Assembly (NCBI RefSeq): GCF_023516715.1 | Contig: NZ_JAMGSI010000001.1 | Location: 1,550,001 to 1,614,000 of the forward strand | DNA: 64,000 bases | Reading direction: 5' to 3' | Source of the DNA: Akkermansia massiliensis | GTDB lineage: Bacteria > Verrucomicrobiota > Verrucomicrobiia > Verrucomicrobiales > Akkermansiaceae | Shown here: one piece after another, positions 30,883 to 40,800 of the stretch | Numbering within the stretch: position 1 is the first letter of the stretch | Layout: each line of letters opens with the position of its first letter | Translations under genes and position numbers: made by a program | Notes under the pieces: model-generated | What the model was told of the DNA's origin: nothing | The model's database searches: none | The model's input: the letters and a program-made list of their open reading frames with translations, nothing else

Positions 30883-33492
30883 TTAAGCTTTAAGTTGGAA
30901 ATAATATTCGGAAACTCCCTTCACCCAGTGGGAATTCAGTCCTCTGGGGTCATTGGACGCTCCGGGCGGGGCGTACTTCTTGCCGATGGCGGCAATCGTC
31001 GTCAGCCCCTGGCCCAGATAATTGCGGGCGAGCTGCCGGGCCATGTAGTCAATACCGGCCTCGACCGTCTCAAATGACCGCGGACCTCCACCGTTCGGAC
31101 TCACGCCCATGGCGTTTTTCTTATTCCGGAAAGCGGAGCTGGTTCCGTTGCCCGTTTCATGGATGGCAATAGCCATCAGCAAATCAGGGTCCACGCCGTA
31201 CTTCTCCCCGGCCCGCCGGAAGGCGGACTCGTACTGCTGAAGAGCCGGGGAAAGAACCTGGGCGGCCTTCTGCGGGGAGGAAACGGGCTGGTTCAGCACA
31301 TCGGCCGCCCCCTGCTGCGGAGCATAAAGACTCTCCTGGTCCTCGTGAAGCTGTCGGGCATACGCGGTGGCATCCTCCGGAGAATCGAACACGCCCAGGT
31401 GTTTACCCGTCTTCTTGAACTGCTTCACGGCATCGTCTTCGGAAAGAACCTTGCCGTCCTCGGAAACGGTAGGAATCAGGTACTCCTTCCCGTCCATCTC
31501 CACGGAAATGGAACGCACTGTGCTGATGGAGCCGTCGGCATGGCGGACGACGGGGCGGGCGCTCAAATCAATATTGCCGGGCTCGATCATGCCGGGCACC
31601 TCTTCGGGGGCGAAACGGACGGTCGCATTCCCCTTGTCTCCTGCGAGCATGATCAGGCGGTTGCCGTACTCGTCGCCGGAAAGCTCAATTCCCCTGTTGG
31701 GGCCTTCGTAAAACCCTACCACCGGAACCTCATTATAGGCTTTGGACTGGTCCATGGTGGCTTTCAGGCAGGGGCGGCTTCCATACTTCTGGACAAGCTT
31801 CTGGTACATCTCCCTGGGCACATAGGCCCCGGCGCGCCTGCCAGCCACAAAGGACATGGGCACGGCCAGGGGAGCGCTGTCTTTCCCGACCTCCACCTGC
31901 GGCGTGTAGGGAACCTGATTCTCCTGGTAGTCCTTCCACTCCTTGTTCTTCCGGTCGATGAAATCCTGCCCTGAATCCGGTTCCCTCTCTCTGGTATCTC
32001 CTACCTGTGCTTCGCTGTCGAAAGCGCGTGAAATCTCCCTGGACTTATCTACGATACTCAAATTCTTCTGCTGATCGTATTCGTTCAGATCCTTGGCCTT
32101 CTCGGCGGCAAGCAGGAAAATCTGCATCCGGTCATCATGAATGCTCGCTTCAGGATTCCGTTCTCGCCAATATGCCATCTGGACGCGGACATGTTCCTCA
32201 ATCTGGCTTTCCACCAAATTTCTGGCAGCCTCCTTCTCCTGAATCTTCTTTCGGTCGCCTTTCTTGTACGCATCCTCAACAGATGCGGACCTGTTCGGGA
32301 TATACGCCCCGTCCGGAATATGGCGCAGCACCAGCCCGATGTCATTCCTGCGGGCTCCCTTGGCGGCATCCAGCCGGGAATCCAGCTTATCCATCACCAC
32401 GGCGCGGATGTATTCCTCATTTCCATCATAAGCGCCAAGCTTGGACCACTTCTGTATGGTTCGGGTGGCAATCTGTCTTGCCTCATCCCGGTCCTTGGGG
32501 ACAGGCAGTTTATCCAGCTCCATGCTGAAAGCTCCCCGTATCTCCACCTTGTCCTGTTCCGTGATCCGGCCTCCGTTCTTTTGAGCATTGCGGGCCCACT
32601 TCCACATCTGTTCGGTGGCTCCGTTGGGAAGCTGTTTTTTCAGGGCGTCAATATTCTTCTCCTGAATATTGCGGCGGTCCTCTGCGGTTAGAGGGGCGGG
32701 TGTAGCTATATCGGCCAGCCGGCGGCGTATCTCGCGTTTGGCCCGGTCCAGGTCAAGAGGATTCAGGTCATTGTAGAGCCCCTTGTTGACGGAAGACGCT
32801 GCATGAACAGGGTCGGCGGCAACGCTGGAAAACAAGGCCGTCTTTAAATTCTCCTGTTGCTTTTCATATCTGACCTTGCTCCCTTTAACACGCAGAAGTT
32901 CTGCTTTTTCAGGGGAAATGGTGTTGGAGTGCTCTGCATTTGAAATGGAAGACTCATACCCACCCCAATCTTCCTTCTCTTCGGCCAGCTTCAAATTGGT
33001 ATCAAAAGCCTGCCTGGCAACACTCAACTGGTGCTTGGCAGCCAGCCCCCAATAGCGTTCCGGCAGACTCGCCTTCACGGACTCCATCATACCCCGTGCC
33101 TTGATGGCGCTCTCCGGGTTGAAAAACGTCCCGCCCAAATTCTCAATCCGCTGTCCGAACTTGTAAGCCAGATCATCCAGACGTCCCTTGATAATGGAGC
33201 CATCCTTGTCAAAAACACTATCCTTGGTCCCTGGAGCGTAGGAAAGCAACTTGGAAAACTCGGCGTCGGACTCGTCCCGTATGCGGCGTAGCTCTACCTC
33301 CTGCCGTTGCATCTCTCCGAAATCGGAAATCCTGGAAAACGCCTCGGCGCTTCCCTGCAAGCCCTGTTCGGCCTTGTGGATGGAGGCGCCCAGCATTTGA
33401 CCCTGGTCCCCGTTGGCGGCATTAGCCGCAGTTCCGGGGTTCGCTTTGGCCGCCTGCAGGGACGGCCCTCCGTATAAAGGAATCTCTTTCAT
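30883..33492 (-). CDS. Ejected internal virion protein with C-terminal muramidase domain (gp15-like)
   Basis: The product is 869 residues. A short Ala/Asn-rich start is followed by a long helical body (about 40-480) with many heptads. A domain seen in many podovirus internal proteins (IDLSARPVVRHADGSISTV, then EYLIPTVSEDGK and GKHLGVFDSPEDATAYA) spans about 640-720. The C-terminal 125 residues are a glucosaminidase/lysozyme-like domain: YGVDPDLLMAIAIHETGNG (catalytic Glu about 775), NKKNAMGV, then a Gly/Tyr-rich end. It probably forms the periplasmic channel and locally opens the wall during DNA entry. Confidence 0.85.
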   Translation of the reverse strand: MKEIPLYGGPSLQAAKANPGTAANAANGDQGQMLGASIHKAEQGLQGSAEAFSRISDFGEMQRQEVELRRIRDESDAEFSKLLSYAPGTKDSVFDKDGSIIKGRLDDLAYKFGQRIENLGGTFFNPESAIKARGMMESVKASLPERYWGLAAKHQLSVARQAFDTNLKLAEEKEDWGGYESSISNAEHSNTISPEKAELLRVKGSKVRYEKQQENLKTALFSSVAADPVHAASSVNKGLYNDLNPLDLDRAKREIRRRLADIATPAPLTAEDRRNIQEKNIDALKKQLPNGATEQMWKWARNAQKNGGRITEQDKVEIRGAFSMELDKLPVPKDRDEARQIATRTIQKWSKLGAYDGNEEYIRAVVMDKLDSRLDAAKGARRNDIGLVLRHIPDGAYIPNRSASVEDAYKKGDRKKIQEKEAARNLVESQIEEHVRVQMAYWRERNPEASIHDDRMQIFLLAAEKAKDLNEYDQQKNLSIVDKSREISRAFDSEAQVGDTREREPDSGQDFIDRKNKEWKDYQENQVPYTPQVEVGKDSAPLAVPMSFVAGRRAGAYVPREMYQKLVQKYGSRPCLKATMDQSKAYNEVPVVGFYEGPNRGIELSGDEYGNRLIMLAGDKGNATVRFAPEEVPGMIEPGNIDLSARPVVRHADGSISTVRSISVEMDGKEYLIPTVSEDGKVLSEDDAVKQFKKTGKHLGVFDSPEDATAYARQLHEDQESLYAPQQGAADVLNQPVSSPQKAAQVLSPALQQYESAFRRAGEKYGVDPDLLMAIAIHETGNGTSSAFRNKKNAMGVSPNGGGPRSFETVEAGIDYMARQLARNYLGQGLTTIAAIGKKYAPPGASNDPRGLNSHWVKGVSEYYFQLKA

Positions 33493-33842
33493 CGTTTCGT
33501 GTTATTGGTAAGTTGATCAATGGGAAAAACATGCACCTTCGGGCCGCGCAAAAAACGCTGCCAGGCCACATGCGTGAACCCTCTCCCGGCAAACTGCCGA
33601 GCCAGGCGGGCCAGTTCCCGCGGCTTCCCGGCGGCCCACCATACAAACAGGCACCCTTCCGGAAGTGGAGGAACCTCTTCGGGAGGGAAACTCAACTCTT
33701 CCAGCTGGTCGGCAGGCAGGGCCAGGCACACTTCATCCGGGGAAACAAACGCCAGCCCCAGGGAAGCGCAATCTTTCACATCCGTCCACAAATCCCGGCC
33801 CACCTCCGCATAAGCGGTCACGGTCGCATCAAAAGCATTCAT
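33489..33842 (-). CDS. Small virion-region protein between gp14- and gp15-like genes
   Basis: The product is 117 residues from MNAFDATVTAYAEVGRDLW (33842). This ATG overlaps the stop of the preceding gene (ATGA) and is preferred over an ATG nine codons upstream. It has an alpha/beta composition with GCLFVWWAAGKPRELARLAR and GFTHVAWQRFLRGPKVHVFP. Podoviruses often carry a small acetyltransferase-like protein here (T7 gene 13 position); the pattern is suggestive but too weak to name. Confidence 0.55.
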   Translation of the reverse strand: MNAFDATVTAYAEVGRDLWTDVKDCASLGLAFVSPDEVCLALPADQLEELSFPPEEVPPLPEGCLFVWWAAGKPRELARLARQFAGRGFTHVAWQRFLRGPKVHVFPIDQLTNNTKR

Positions 33843-34528
33843 AATCCCATGCTCCGGTAAGGATTCCACTTCTGTGTATAGTTATAAAAACTGAAATCAC
33901 TCTTGGCCGGACTCGCCGCCCAGGCCCCTAGCTCCATCATGCCCAGGCGCGGGTCTGCCGTGGAACCGGGAAACACGCTGCCGGCCAGCCCTCCCAGGTT
34001 AAACCCGGCAAAAGCTCCCTGCGCGGCTGTCGTGGAACCGAACGCTCCCATCCCGGCGCCAATGCCTCCGGCCAGCGCGCCCAACCCCTGAATCCCCGTG
34101 GAAACCAGGGCTCCATTCGCCGCGGACCTGTAAGCCGCCGCCTGGTTCTGCGCACTCACCAACGTGGCGTCTCCCTCCCAGCGCTGCATGGCCGCCTCAT
34201 GGCGCTTGTTCTGGTCATTGATAGCCGCCCCCAGGGACATATCGGAAATCTGTTTTTCCAAAATCTCTGCGGTCGTAAGCTCCGCCTGCAGTCCGCTTCC
34301 CTCCGTCGTCAGGCCGGACGCCCCGCGGGCGGCGCGCACCGAAGCAGTGGCGGCCGTCTGGTTGCGCCTGGCCGTAGCCATATTCTCGGCAGTGAGACGC
34401 AGAGCGGAAGCGGACTCGGCTTCCGTATTGGCTGCGTTCACGTAAGCGGCATCCCTCGCCGCACGTCCCTGCGCCAGGGCGCTCTTCGCGTTGCCCTTAT
34501 TCGTCGCGTATGAACCAATGCTTCCCAT
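33839..34528 (-). CDS. Ejected internal virion protein (gp14-like)
   Basis: The product is 229 residues. The first 140 are Ala-rich and helical (SALAQGRAARDAAYVNAANT, then EILEKQISDMSLGAAINDQN). A Gly/Ala-rich hydrophobic segment follows (GIQGLGALAGGIGAGMGAFG, about 150-170), suited to membrane insertion. The C terminus is aromatic (FSFYNYTQKWNPYRSMGL). In T7-like phages the first ejected protein, which forms the outer-membrane channel, has this size and design and is followed by the gp15 and gp16 equivalents, as here. Confidence 0.7.
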   Translation of the reverse strand: MGSIGSYATNKGNAKSALAQGRAARDAAYVNAANTEAESASALRLTAENMATARRNQTAATASVRAARGASGLTTEGSGLQAELTTAEILEKQISDMSLGAAINDQNKRHEAAMQRWEGDATLVSAQNQAAAYRSAANGALVSTGIQGLGALAGGIGAGMGAFGSTTAAQGAFAGFNLGGLAGSVFPGSTADPRLGMMELGAWAASPAKSDFSFYNYTQKWNPYRSMGL

Positions 34529-34532
34529 AACC

Positions 34533-35078
34533 CTATAAAATGGAACGGTTTAAAATATCCATCAACGGATGCTGGTCATTGCTTCCCCGCTGGCTCACGT
34601 CGTGGTGGAGGGCGTCGGCAATGTAGCGCCTGTACAAATCCAGGAACACGCCCACATTCTGCGGCTTGCCCGTCACCGTCGTAGCCATCTTGGCGGCCAG
34701 CAGGCACTTCACGGCCTCCACAAACATTGGCGCATTGTCCGGCAGCGTCTCCGCCAGGGCCAAATCATTGGACAAATACCACACATAGAGGAGAGAATGG
34801 CTCTCCTCGCAAATTACCGTGCGGCCGGACATGCGCCAATGCCTGGCATCCACCTTCAACAGCTTCAGGCAATCCTCCGGCACTGTAAACCGTCCATCTT
34901 TCTCCGGGCATTCCAATACGGTTTCCTTCGTGGCAAACGACCACGGCCCGTAAGACACCGCCTCCAGCATCACGGAGGGAAACCACAAATCGCACGTTCT
35001 GGCCGCAGGAGAATCAAGCACATACTCCTGTTCCCCCAGCAGGGAAAGGCACTGTGAAAAAAACGTCAGCTTGTCCAT
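34533..35078 (-). CDS. Tail adaptor / tubular protein A (gp11-like)
   Basis: This 181-residue protein matches the T7 gp11 adaptor design. The N-terminal helix (LTFFSQCLSLLGEQEY) is followed by RTCDLWFPSVMLEAVSYGPWSFAT, the conserved C-x-x-W-F-P motif. VPEDCLKLLKVDARHW follows, then the C-terminal helix (LYRRYIADALHHDVSQRG). It would form the ring joining portal and nozzle. Late element copy 3 lies 33 bases before its ATG. Confidence 0.85.
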   Translation of the reverse strand: MDKLTFFSQCLSLLGEQEYVLDSPAARTCDLWFPSVMLEAVSYGPWSFATKETVLECPEKDGRFTVPEDCLKLLKVDARHWRMSGRTVICEESHSLLYVWYLSNDLALAETLPDNAPMFVEAVKCLLAAKMATTVTGKPQNVGVFLDLYRRYIADALHHDVSQRGSNDQHPLMDILNRSIL

Positions 35079-35110
35079 CCCTCAAAAATCGCATGAGGGC
35101 GCACTTCGTT

Positions 35111-35141
35111 CAAGTTGCCGAGTGTCACTACTTTTTGCCGG
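35111..35141 (-). promoter_or_regulatory. Late repeated element, copy 3
   Basis: All 31 bases equal copies 1 and 4. The downstream edge is 33 bases from the adaptor ATG. The low-coordinate side of a plus-strand accessory cassette begins 50 bases away. Confidence 0.8.
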
Positions 35142-35191
35142 AGGTGATTTACAGGCATCTCATGCGCGCGTCATACACCCGAGTAGAATAG

Positions 35192-35219
35192 TTGACAAAA
35201 ACTAATTGGTATGTATAAA
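35192..35219 (+). promoter_or_regulatory. Strong promoter of the accessory cassette
   Basis: TTGACA (35192-35197), 16 bases, TATAAA (35214-35219): near-perfect sigma-70 boxes on the plus strand, against the direction of all late genes. The expected start is about 35226, at the first base of the structured RNA below. Confidence 0.85.
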
Positions 35220-35225
35220 TAAATG

Positions 35226-35292
35226 TGCGTCCGGGAAGAGTCGGTTCGACTCGCCGCCTGCTTAGGCAGGCCACCCTGGTCGCTTTTTTTTT
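35226..35292 (+). ncRNA. Candidate structured small RNA with its own terminator
   Basis: From the expected start, GCGTCCGGG (35227-35235) pairs with CCTGGTCGC (35275-35283), one mismatch. This stem encloses two hairpins: GAGTCG-GTT-CGACTC (35238-35252) and GCCTGC-TTAG-GCAGGC (35256-35271). Nine T follow directly (35284-35292). The result is a three-way junction ending like an intrinsic terminator. Either it is a separate RNA of about 66 nt, or it is an attenuator-like leader of the DUF3800 gene that starts 36 bases later. A GGTTCGACTC stretch recalls a T loop, but no tRNA fits. Confidence 0.5.
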
Positions 35293-35327
35293 GTAAAATT
35301 ACAGTCCTTAAAAAATCTCTCAGAACA

Positions 35328-36257
35328 ATGTTCCTCTTTTACGTTGATGAATCCGGAACACCGGAAATACCGGGAGTTTCCGATCATTTTGTATTGGCTG
35401 CCATCGGCATTCCGGTGGATAAATGGACAAAATGTGATAAGCAAATCAATCAACTAAAGACCAGTTACAGCCTTTCGGAAGCTGAGATCCATGTCGGGTG
35501 GATGGTTCGCCACTACCAGGAGCAGGAGGAAATAGCGGATTTTGAGAAAATGACACCGGCAGAAAGAAGAGAAGCTGTCACAGTTATGCGTGAAAAAATC
35601 ATTCAAAAACGCAAATCTGAAGGAAAGGACTACAAGCAATATAAAAAGAACTATTCTCAAACGGAATCCTATATACACCTTACTTACTATGAGCGACAGA
35701 GGTTTCTTCAGGAATTATCCTGCATGGTTGGGAAATGGTCGTCTGCCAGAATATTTGCTGAAATAATTGATAAAAACGAATACACTCCGAGAAAGCCCGC
35801 CCTGACTCCTAAAACACAGTCATTTGAGCAAATAGTTATTCGTATAGAAAAATACCTGAAAAGCATCTCAAACAGGGACGACGGAAGGGGTAAACGTCGT
35901 GGACTCATTATCCATGACAACAACCCAAGTGTGGCTCAGCAACACACGAAAAACATGAATTCCTACCATAAAAAAGGAACCTTCCTGGCAGGAGTTCATC
36001 ATATCATAGAAACACCTCTCTTTGTCGACAGCACCCTGACAGGTATGGTGCAAATCGCTGACTTGTGTGCTTATGCGTTAAAACGATACGCAGAAACTGG
36101 AGAAGACGCTCTTCTAAAGCCTTTATTATCCAGAATAGATCGTGTTGGTTCGGATTTGGTTGGAGTAAGGCACTACACGAGCAGAAAATACTGTAAATGC
36201 TTCTTTTGTAAACCAGAGCGATTGCCTAAAAGCGTATTTCGAACCAGAAAGAAGTAA
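35328..36257 (+). CDS. DUF3800-family accessory protein
   Basis: The product is 309 residues from MFLFYVDESGTPEI (35328); a longer frame runs back through the structured leader and is rejected. DUF3800 features are visible: FYVDESG at the N terminus, FVLAAIGIP, later GLIIHDNNPSVAQQHTKNM and TLTGMVQIADLCAYALKRY (about 245-265). The acidic residues suggest an RNase H-like fold. Members occur in phages and defence islands, with no settled function. It is AT-rich, has its own promoter, runs opposite to the late genes and lies between the adaptor and TerL genes: a typical moron. It ends 8 bases from the TerL stop. Confidence 0.85.
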   Translation: MFLFYVDESGTPEIPGVSDHFVLAAIGIPVDKWTKCDKQINQLKTSYSLSEAEIHVGWMVRHYQEQEEIADFEKMTPAERREAVTVMREKIIQKRKSEGKDYKQYKKNYSQTESYIHLTYYERQRFLQELSCMVGKWSSARIFAEIIDKNEYTPRKPALTPKTQSFEQIVIRIEKYLKSISNRDDGRGKRRGLIIHDNNPSVAQQHTKNMNSYHKKGTFLAGVHHIIETPLFVDSTLTGMVQIADLCAYALKRYAETGEDALLKPLLSRIDRVGSDLVGVRHYTSRKYCKCFFCKPERLPKSVFRTRKK

Positions 36258-36265
36258 CCCTTCTC

Positions 36266-37879
36266 TCAATAAAGCATTCCCCTCAGAGCATCAGGGCGTT
36301 TATGCGGCCTCCTCACCTTCTCCGCCACCCCGGCATGTCCGGAAACCATCCCGTGGCTCACCGCTTCGGCAAACGTCCTGGCTGCATCCGCGCCGTGGGA
36401 GCAGGCGTCATGCAACGGCATCTCCCTCACGCACCCGTTGGAACCCGGCGGCAGGCTGCGGTAATACTCCAGGGAACCTATCCCGGAAGGATACTTCTGC
36501 CCGTCGATCTCCGGGCGCCGGCTGCACCGCTCGTGGAACGTGCAGTAGCGCAGCATATTGCGCAGGGCGTTAATCCCGGTCCATATATCGGACGTACGCG
36601 GCACGATTGCCGTGCGGAACCCCGCCTTCTGCAGCACGGCATCAAAGGAAGTCTTGGAATAATCCCGCCTGGACGCATCATGGGGAAGCAGGTGCAGGGT
36701 AATGGGGCCGTACTCCTTCTCCCTCATCCGTATCTGCCCCACGTAATAATCAATCGCCTGGTTATTCCCGGCAATGTAATCCAGCACGTAATACTTCCCG
36801 CCAATCACCTGCCAGAGCCAAATAGCCATGAAATCGCTCAATCCCAAATCCCAGGAAGCATAAATCGGGGCCACATCATCCGCTTCAAACTCGGCGGCTA
36901 CCCTCCCCTCGGCCCGGAGGGTGGAAATCCACCTGCCGTAAATGGCGCCCTCCACGGAAGTCTGAAGGGCTTCTTCCGGAACCGTCGGAAACTCCTGCTT
37001 CACCTCCGGCCCGTTGGCCCTGTACTGGGTGGCATACCAAGCCTTCTGCCCCTCGGTCAACTCAATGCCGTAGCGCTTCTTTAAATCGGCAAAATACTCC
37101 CTCAAAAAATCGTCCAGCCTCGGCTCCACCCCGTCCAGGGAATACTCCCGATGCTGGAGCCAGGAGAAAAAGAAAAACCTGAAATCCAGGCTGGAAAGAG
37201 GCTTGCCCACCACCTCCATGGCCTGTTCCATCAACTGGTAGGCCAGTCCAGCCTTGCCACCCTCGTGGGTGGACTCCATCACCACCACGCTATTCTTCCC
37301 GACGGCATTCAAAGCCCCTGTCCGAATCTTCTTCGCCCGGGCCGGATCGTGCAGGGCCGTATAGGAAAACTCGGAAATGTGAAGGAACTGGAGGGTGGAA
37401 CCGCGCAGGTTCGTACCCACATCCACGGAGCCGTTCGTAGACCAGGCCATGCGCTGGGTCCGGCTCTCCACCAGCGGGCAGCTCTCCTTGATCTTCTTTC
37501 CCAAGGCAGCCAATGCCCGGTCTTCCATCGTCGGATTATCCGGCAAATAATCCAGATGCTCATACGCGAAAGCGATCTTGCGCAGCTTTGCCTGTCCATC
37601 CGGAAGCGTCTTGTCGATAATCCCGCAATGCTGGTTCTTTCCGAACAGGCAAAGGTCCAGCATGTAAATGGCGCAAAACGTGGAAATCCCCAGCTGGCGC
37701 ACCTTCAGGATAGTATTGCGATACCAGAGGTTATTGAAAAGCTCCTCCTGGGCCCAGTTCGGGCGGAAGCGCACCATCTGCCCGTCCTTGTCCTCAATCC
37801 AGTAAAGATGATTCAGCCTCCACCACCGGTCGGCCAGCAGCTCCTTCCAGTCAGGTCTTGTCTCAACAGGCTCTGTCAT
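36266..37879 (-). CDS. Terminase large subunit
   Basis: The 537-residue packaging motor has an N-terminal ATPase and a C-terminal nuclease. LKVRQLGISTFCAIY (about 58-72) is the Walker A-like loop with its adenine/Q region just before (WAQEELFNN). SVVVMESTHEGG (about 198-209) is Walker B with the catalytic Glu. The nuclease domain shows YASWDLGLSDFMAIWLW (first Asp), LLPHDASRRDYS and HDACSHGADAARTFAEAV (late Asp). Its start overlaps the nozzle stop by ATGA. The small subunit gene is elsewhere (9515-10012), an unusual split. Confidence 0.9.
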   Translation of the reverse strand: MTEPVETRPDWKELLADRWWRLNHLYWIEDKDGQMVRFRPNWAQEELFNNLWYRNTILKVRQLGISTFCAIYMLDLCLFGKNQHCGIIDKTLPDGQAKLRKIAFAYEHLDYLPDNPTMEDRALAALGKKIKESCPLVESRTQRMAWSTNGSVDVGTNLRGSTLQFLHISEFSYTALHDPARAKKIRTGALNAVGKNSVVVMESTHEGGKAGLAYQLMEQAMEVVGKPLSSLDFRFFFFSWLQHREYSLDGVEPRLDDFLREYFADLKKRYGIELTEGQKAWYATQYRANGPEVKQEFPTVPEEALQTSVEGAIYGRWISTLRAEGRVAAEFEADDVAPIYASWDLGLSDFMAIWLWQVIGGKYYVLDYIAGNNQAIDYYVGQIRMREKEYGPITLHLLPHDASRRDYSKTSFDAVLQKAGFRTAIVPRTSDIWTGINALRNMLRYCTFHERCSRRPEIDGQKYPSGIGSLEYYRSLPPGSNGCVREMPLHDACSHGADAARTFAEAVSHGMVSGHAGVAEKVRRPHKRPDALRGMLY

Positions 37880-40800
37880 TGCGTATCAATAGCTAAAAAC
37901 TCAAGGGGGCGGTCCCCGGAAACCCGGATGCCAAACTGCACGCCGCGCCGCCACAGGGAAGCGGGGAGCAATTCATGCCATCCGCGTTCCATCGTCCTGG
38001 TCTTTCCCAGCCGATCCCAGGTGGAGCCGTCATTGGAAACCTCAATTCCCGCCGGCGCCGTGTCGGAAGCAAAAAATACGCGCACGGCTGCAGCCTGCCT
38101 GTCCTTGCCCATGGACTCCACTACATCCAGCGCGTTCGTCACCACGGTAGAAGTGTAATCCCAGCTCCCTGCATCCACGAACGGGCCGTCCGGGTCAAAC
38201 ACCTCAATAAACCGGCCGTCCTCGCGTTCCGCAATGACGAACAGCAAATCCTCCCCGGTCCCGTTGGGCAGCACCACGGCGTTGGACATCCTGCCTTCGG
38301 TCCTGTGCCGGTGCCAGGCATGAACCTGATGCATGGAATTGTAGGTCATCAAGGCCATCGTGCCGTCCGCCAGAGTCATCACGGCACGCGGATGGGGCTT
38401 TCTCATGAAATCTCCGGAAGTAACGCCGCCGCCCTGGGCCAGCACATGATCGGCAAACACGGTCAGGTCACGGGAAACGTACCCGTCGGACTCGTAATCG
38501 TACCCGTACTGGTACACGCGGCCACCACCGCGCTCAATATACAGCACCTTGTCAGTCGCCATCATGGCCGGAACGTCGGAGGATCCCACAAAGCCGTGGT
38601 TGTCCGCCCGCGCGTTGGTGGCAGTCATCACGCCCTGACCACCGGAAACAGCCCACTCGGCATCCGCTGTTCCCAGCAACAGGCGGCTGGACTGGGCCAT
38701 CAGCCAGCAAATCCGGTTCTGCGTCGTCGTGGAAAGCGTGAGAGCCAAGGCGCTGTCATCCTGTTTGCCCACCTCGAAATTGTTAAGGTCATCGGTCTTG
38801 CTCAACCACACCGTCTGCGGCTGGGCCTGTGTGGCAGCCAGGACAAGGCGCTGTTGGAATACATCCACCAGAGAAGGGAACCCGTAGACGTCCCGGAACG
38901 CGGCAAAACTCCACATCAGGGACTCCCCGGATGGGGGGACGCCCTCCGGAATCGTGGACACATTGTCCCACAAGGAATACTCCGCGGAGGCCGTCAAGTC
39001 CGTTACCTCTCCCTCCAAGTGTCCTACACAAGCAGGAATCGCTGCGGAAGCCGCCGGCCACTGGATGACGCTGGAAAACGCATTGACAAAGGGGAGGTAA
39101 ACCAGGTAAAAGCCATCCTCCGGAACCGTCCAGGAACCGGCAAGGGTCGTGTGCGTGGAAATGCTGTGAGAACCGCTGTTGGGGGTCCAACTTAAATACT
39201 TACCGACCATGGCGGCCTGCTCGTTGCGCTGGCCGGCGTACATCCAGATGTACCCTTTCAATTTGACGACCGTCCCTGCCGGCAAGAACCGGGTCACCCA
39301 TCGGGAGCCGGTCTGCTGGTTGGCTCCGATGGAAAAATTCTCGGCGGCCACATCCCACTCGACACGGACAGTCTGCCCTTTGACCAGATCGTCCGTTGTC
39401 AGCCCTTTGGGCTTGATGACCAGGTTATCTCCATCCACGAGGACAGAACCTTGGAACGTCCAGCGGCCCTGATCCATCACCAGCGCCTTGATGGAGGGCA
39501 CCCCGGACTTGGAAAAATGAGCCTTGGCGGTAGGCTCCAGGGGCAGAGAAAAGCGCAGCACGTCGCAGGTGGACACGGAAGCCGGAGCGGGCGCATCCTC
39601 CTGGACCTCCGGCTTGACGACGCCGGAAGCCACGCCGGAAAGCTCGGCCTGGCACTCGGCAGCCTCCAGGGTGCTCCCATTATTGAGGGTGATCCGAAAT
39701 GTATAAAACCCGCTGGAAGGCGTGGTATAAACATCTGTCTTGCTCTCCCATAGCGTTGTGTACTGCACATCCGCAGCGGAATAAGCCGTCAGCTTGACCA
39801 CCGCGCCGCGTCCCCTGTTGTAGATGTCCGCCCCCAGGTTCACGTCAAATTTTGCTCCTGCAGGAAGGTAAACCGTCCGCATCCCGCGGGCGTCCAGGGC
39901 AATGCGCCCGGTCTTGCGTGGCTCCGTCCACCCAAAGCGGACCGTCTGCCCGTCGGCGAGATCATCCGCAGGAATCCCCCTGGGCGTCACATCAATGCCG
40001 GCCTTGCCAAGCGTCAGCACGGCGGAAGCTCCCGTCATCTCCACATCATCCACCCACACGCGGCTTGCCTTGATGGAGGATGCCGTACTTGTCAGGTAAT
40101 GCCGCAGCGTCGGAGTTGCCGGAATCGTGAACCGCTGCACGGTGGCCGGACGGGCGCCGGAACGCAGCTGCAGCACCACGTCCTTGCGGTAGGCGTCCAC
40201 CACCAGCTTATTGCCGCAGGCGTCAGCGGGGAACCCCTGGCTGGGGTCGGAAGCGTTGGAAAGCTGGGACTCATAGAGCATCAGGCGCAGGTAGCATTCT
40301 TCGCCCGCCTCGTCCCCGGTAATCTGTAAATTGGATGCCGCTCCAATCCTGGAAGTGGAGGAACCGAGCAGCTGCCAGTCCTCTTCCGGATAGCGGCGCT
40401 CTATAGCGTAGGTTCCGTACCATTCTTTATTGCACCAGAACTTCCACGTGCCCTTGCAGGTAATCGTGTTGGAATGGCAAATGACACCCTTGTGGAAATG
40501 GTCCGGGTAATCCGCCGGAGAGGTGAGGCCGTCCACGTAGTGGGTTGCCCCGTTGAAATCCTTGTCGCATGTCCACCAGGACCAGTAACTCCCCTCATTC
40601 ACGCACAGCTTCTTGCCGGCGGTGAAGGCACTGGCCGTGGTAAAAGCCTTGGCAATCACCCAGCCCTGGCGGATGACCGCCCCTGTACTGTACCCGGTCT
40701 GCTGGGGCACCGTCACCTGGATGCGCATCACGTCCCCTTCGTTGGTGACGGCATCGGGATCCTCGGAATGATCACCGAAAGAAATCCTGTAGCATCCGTC

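Noticed and set aside
35227-35283. tRNA or tmRNA fragment because of GGTTCGACTC
   Set aside because: No acceptor, D or anticodon arm fits, and the hairpins pair differently from a T arm context. A degraded tmRNA end cannot be fully excluded, but the clean fold argues for a separate RNA.
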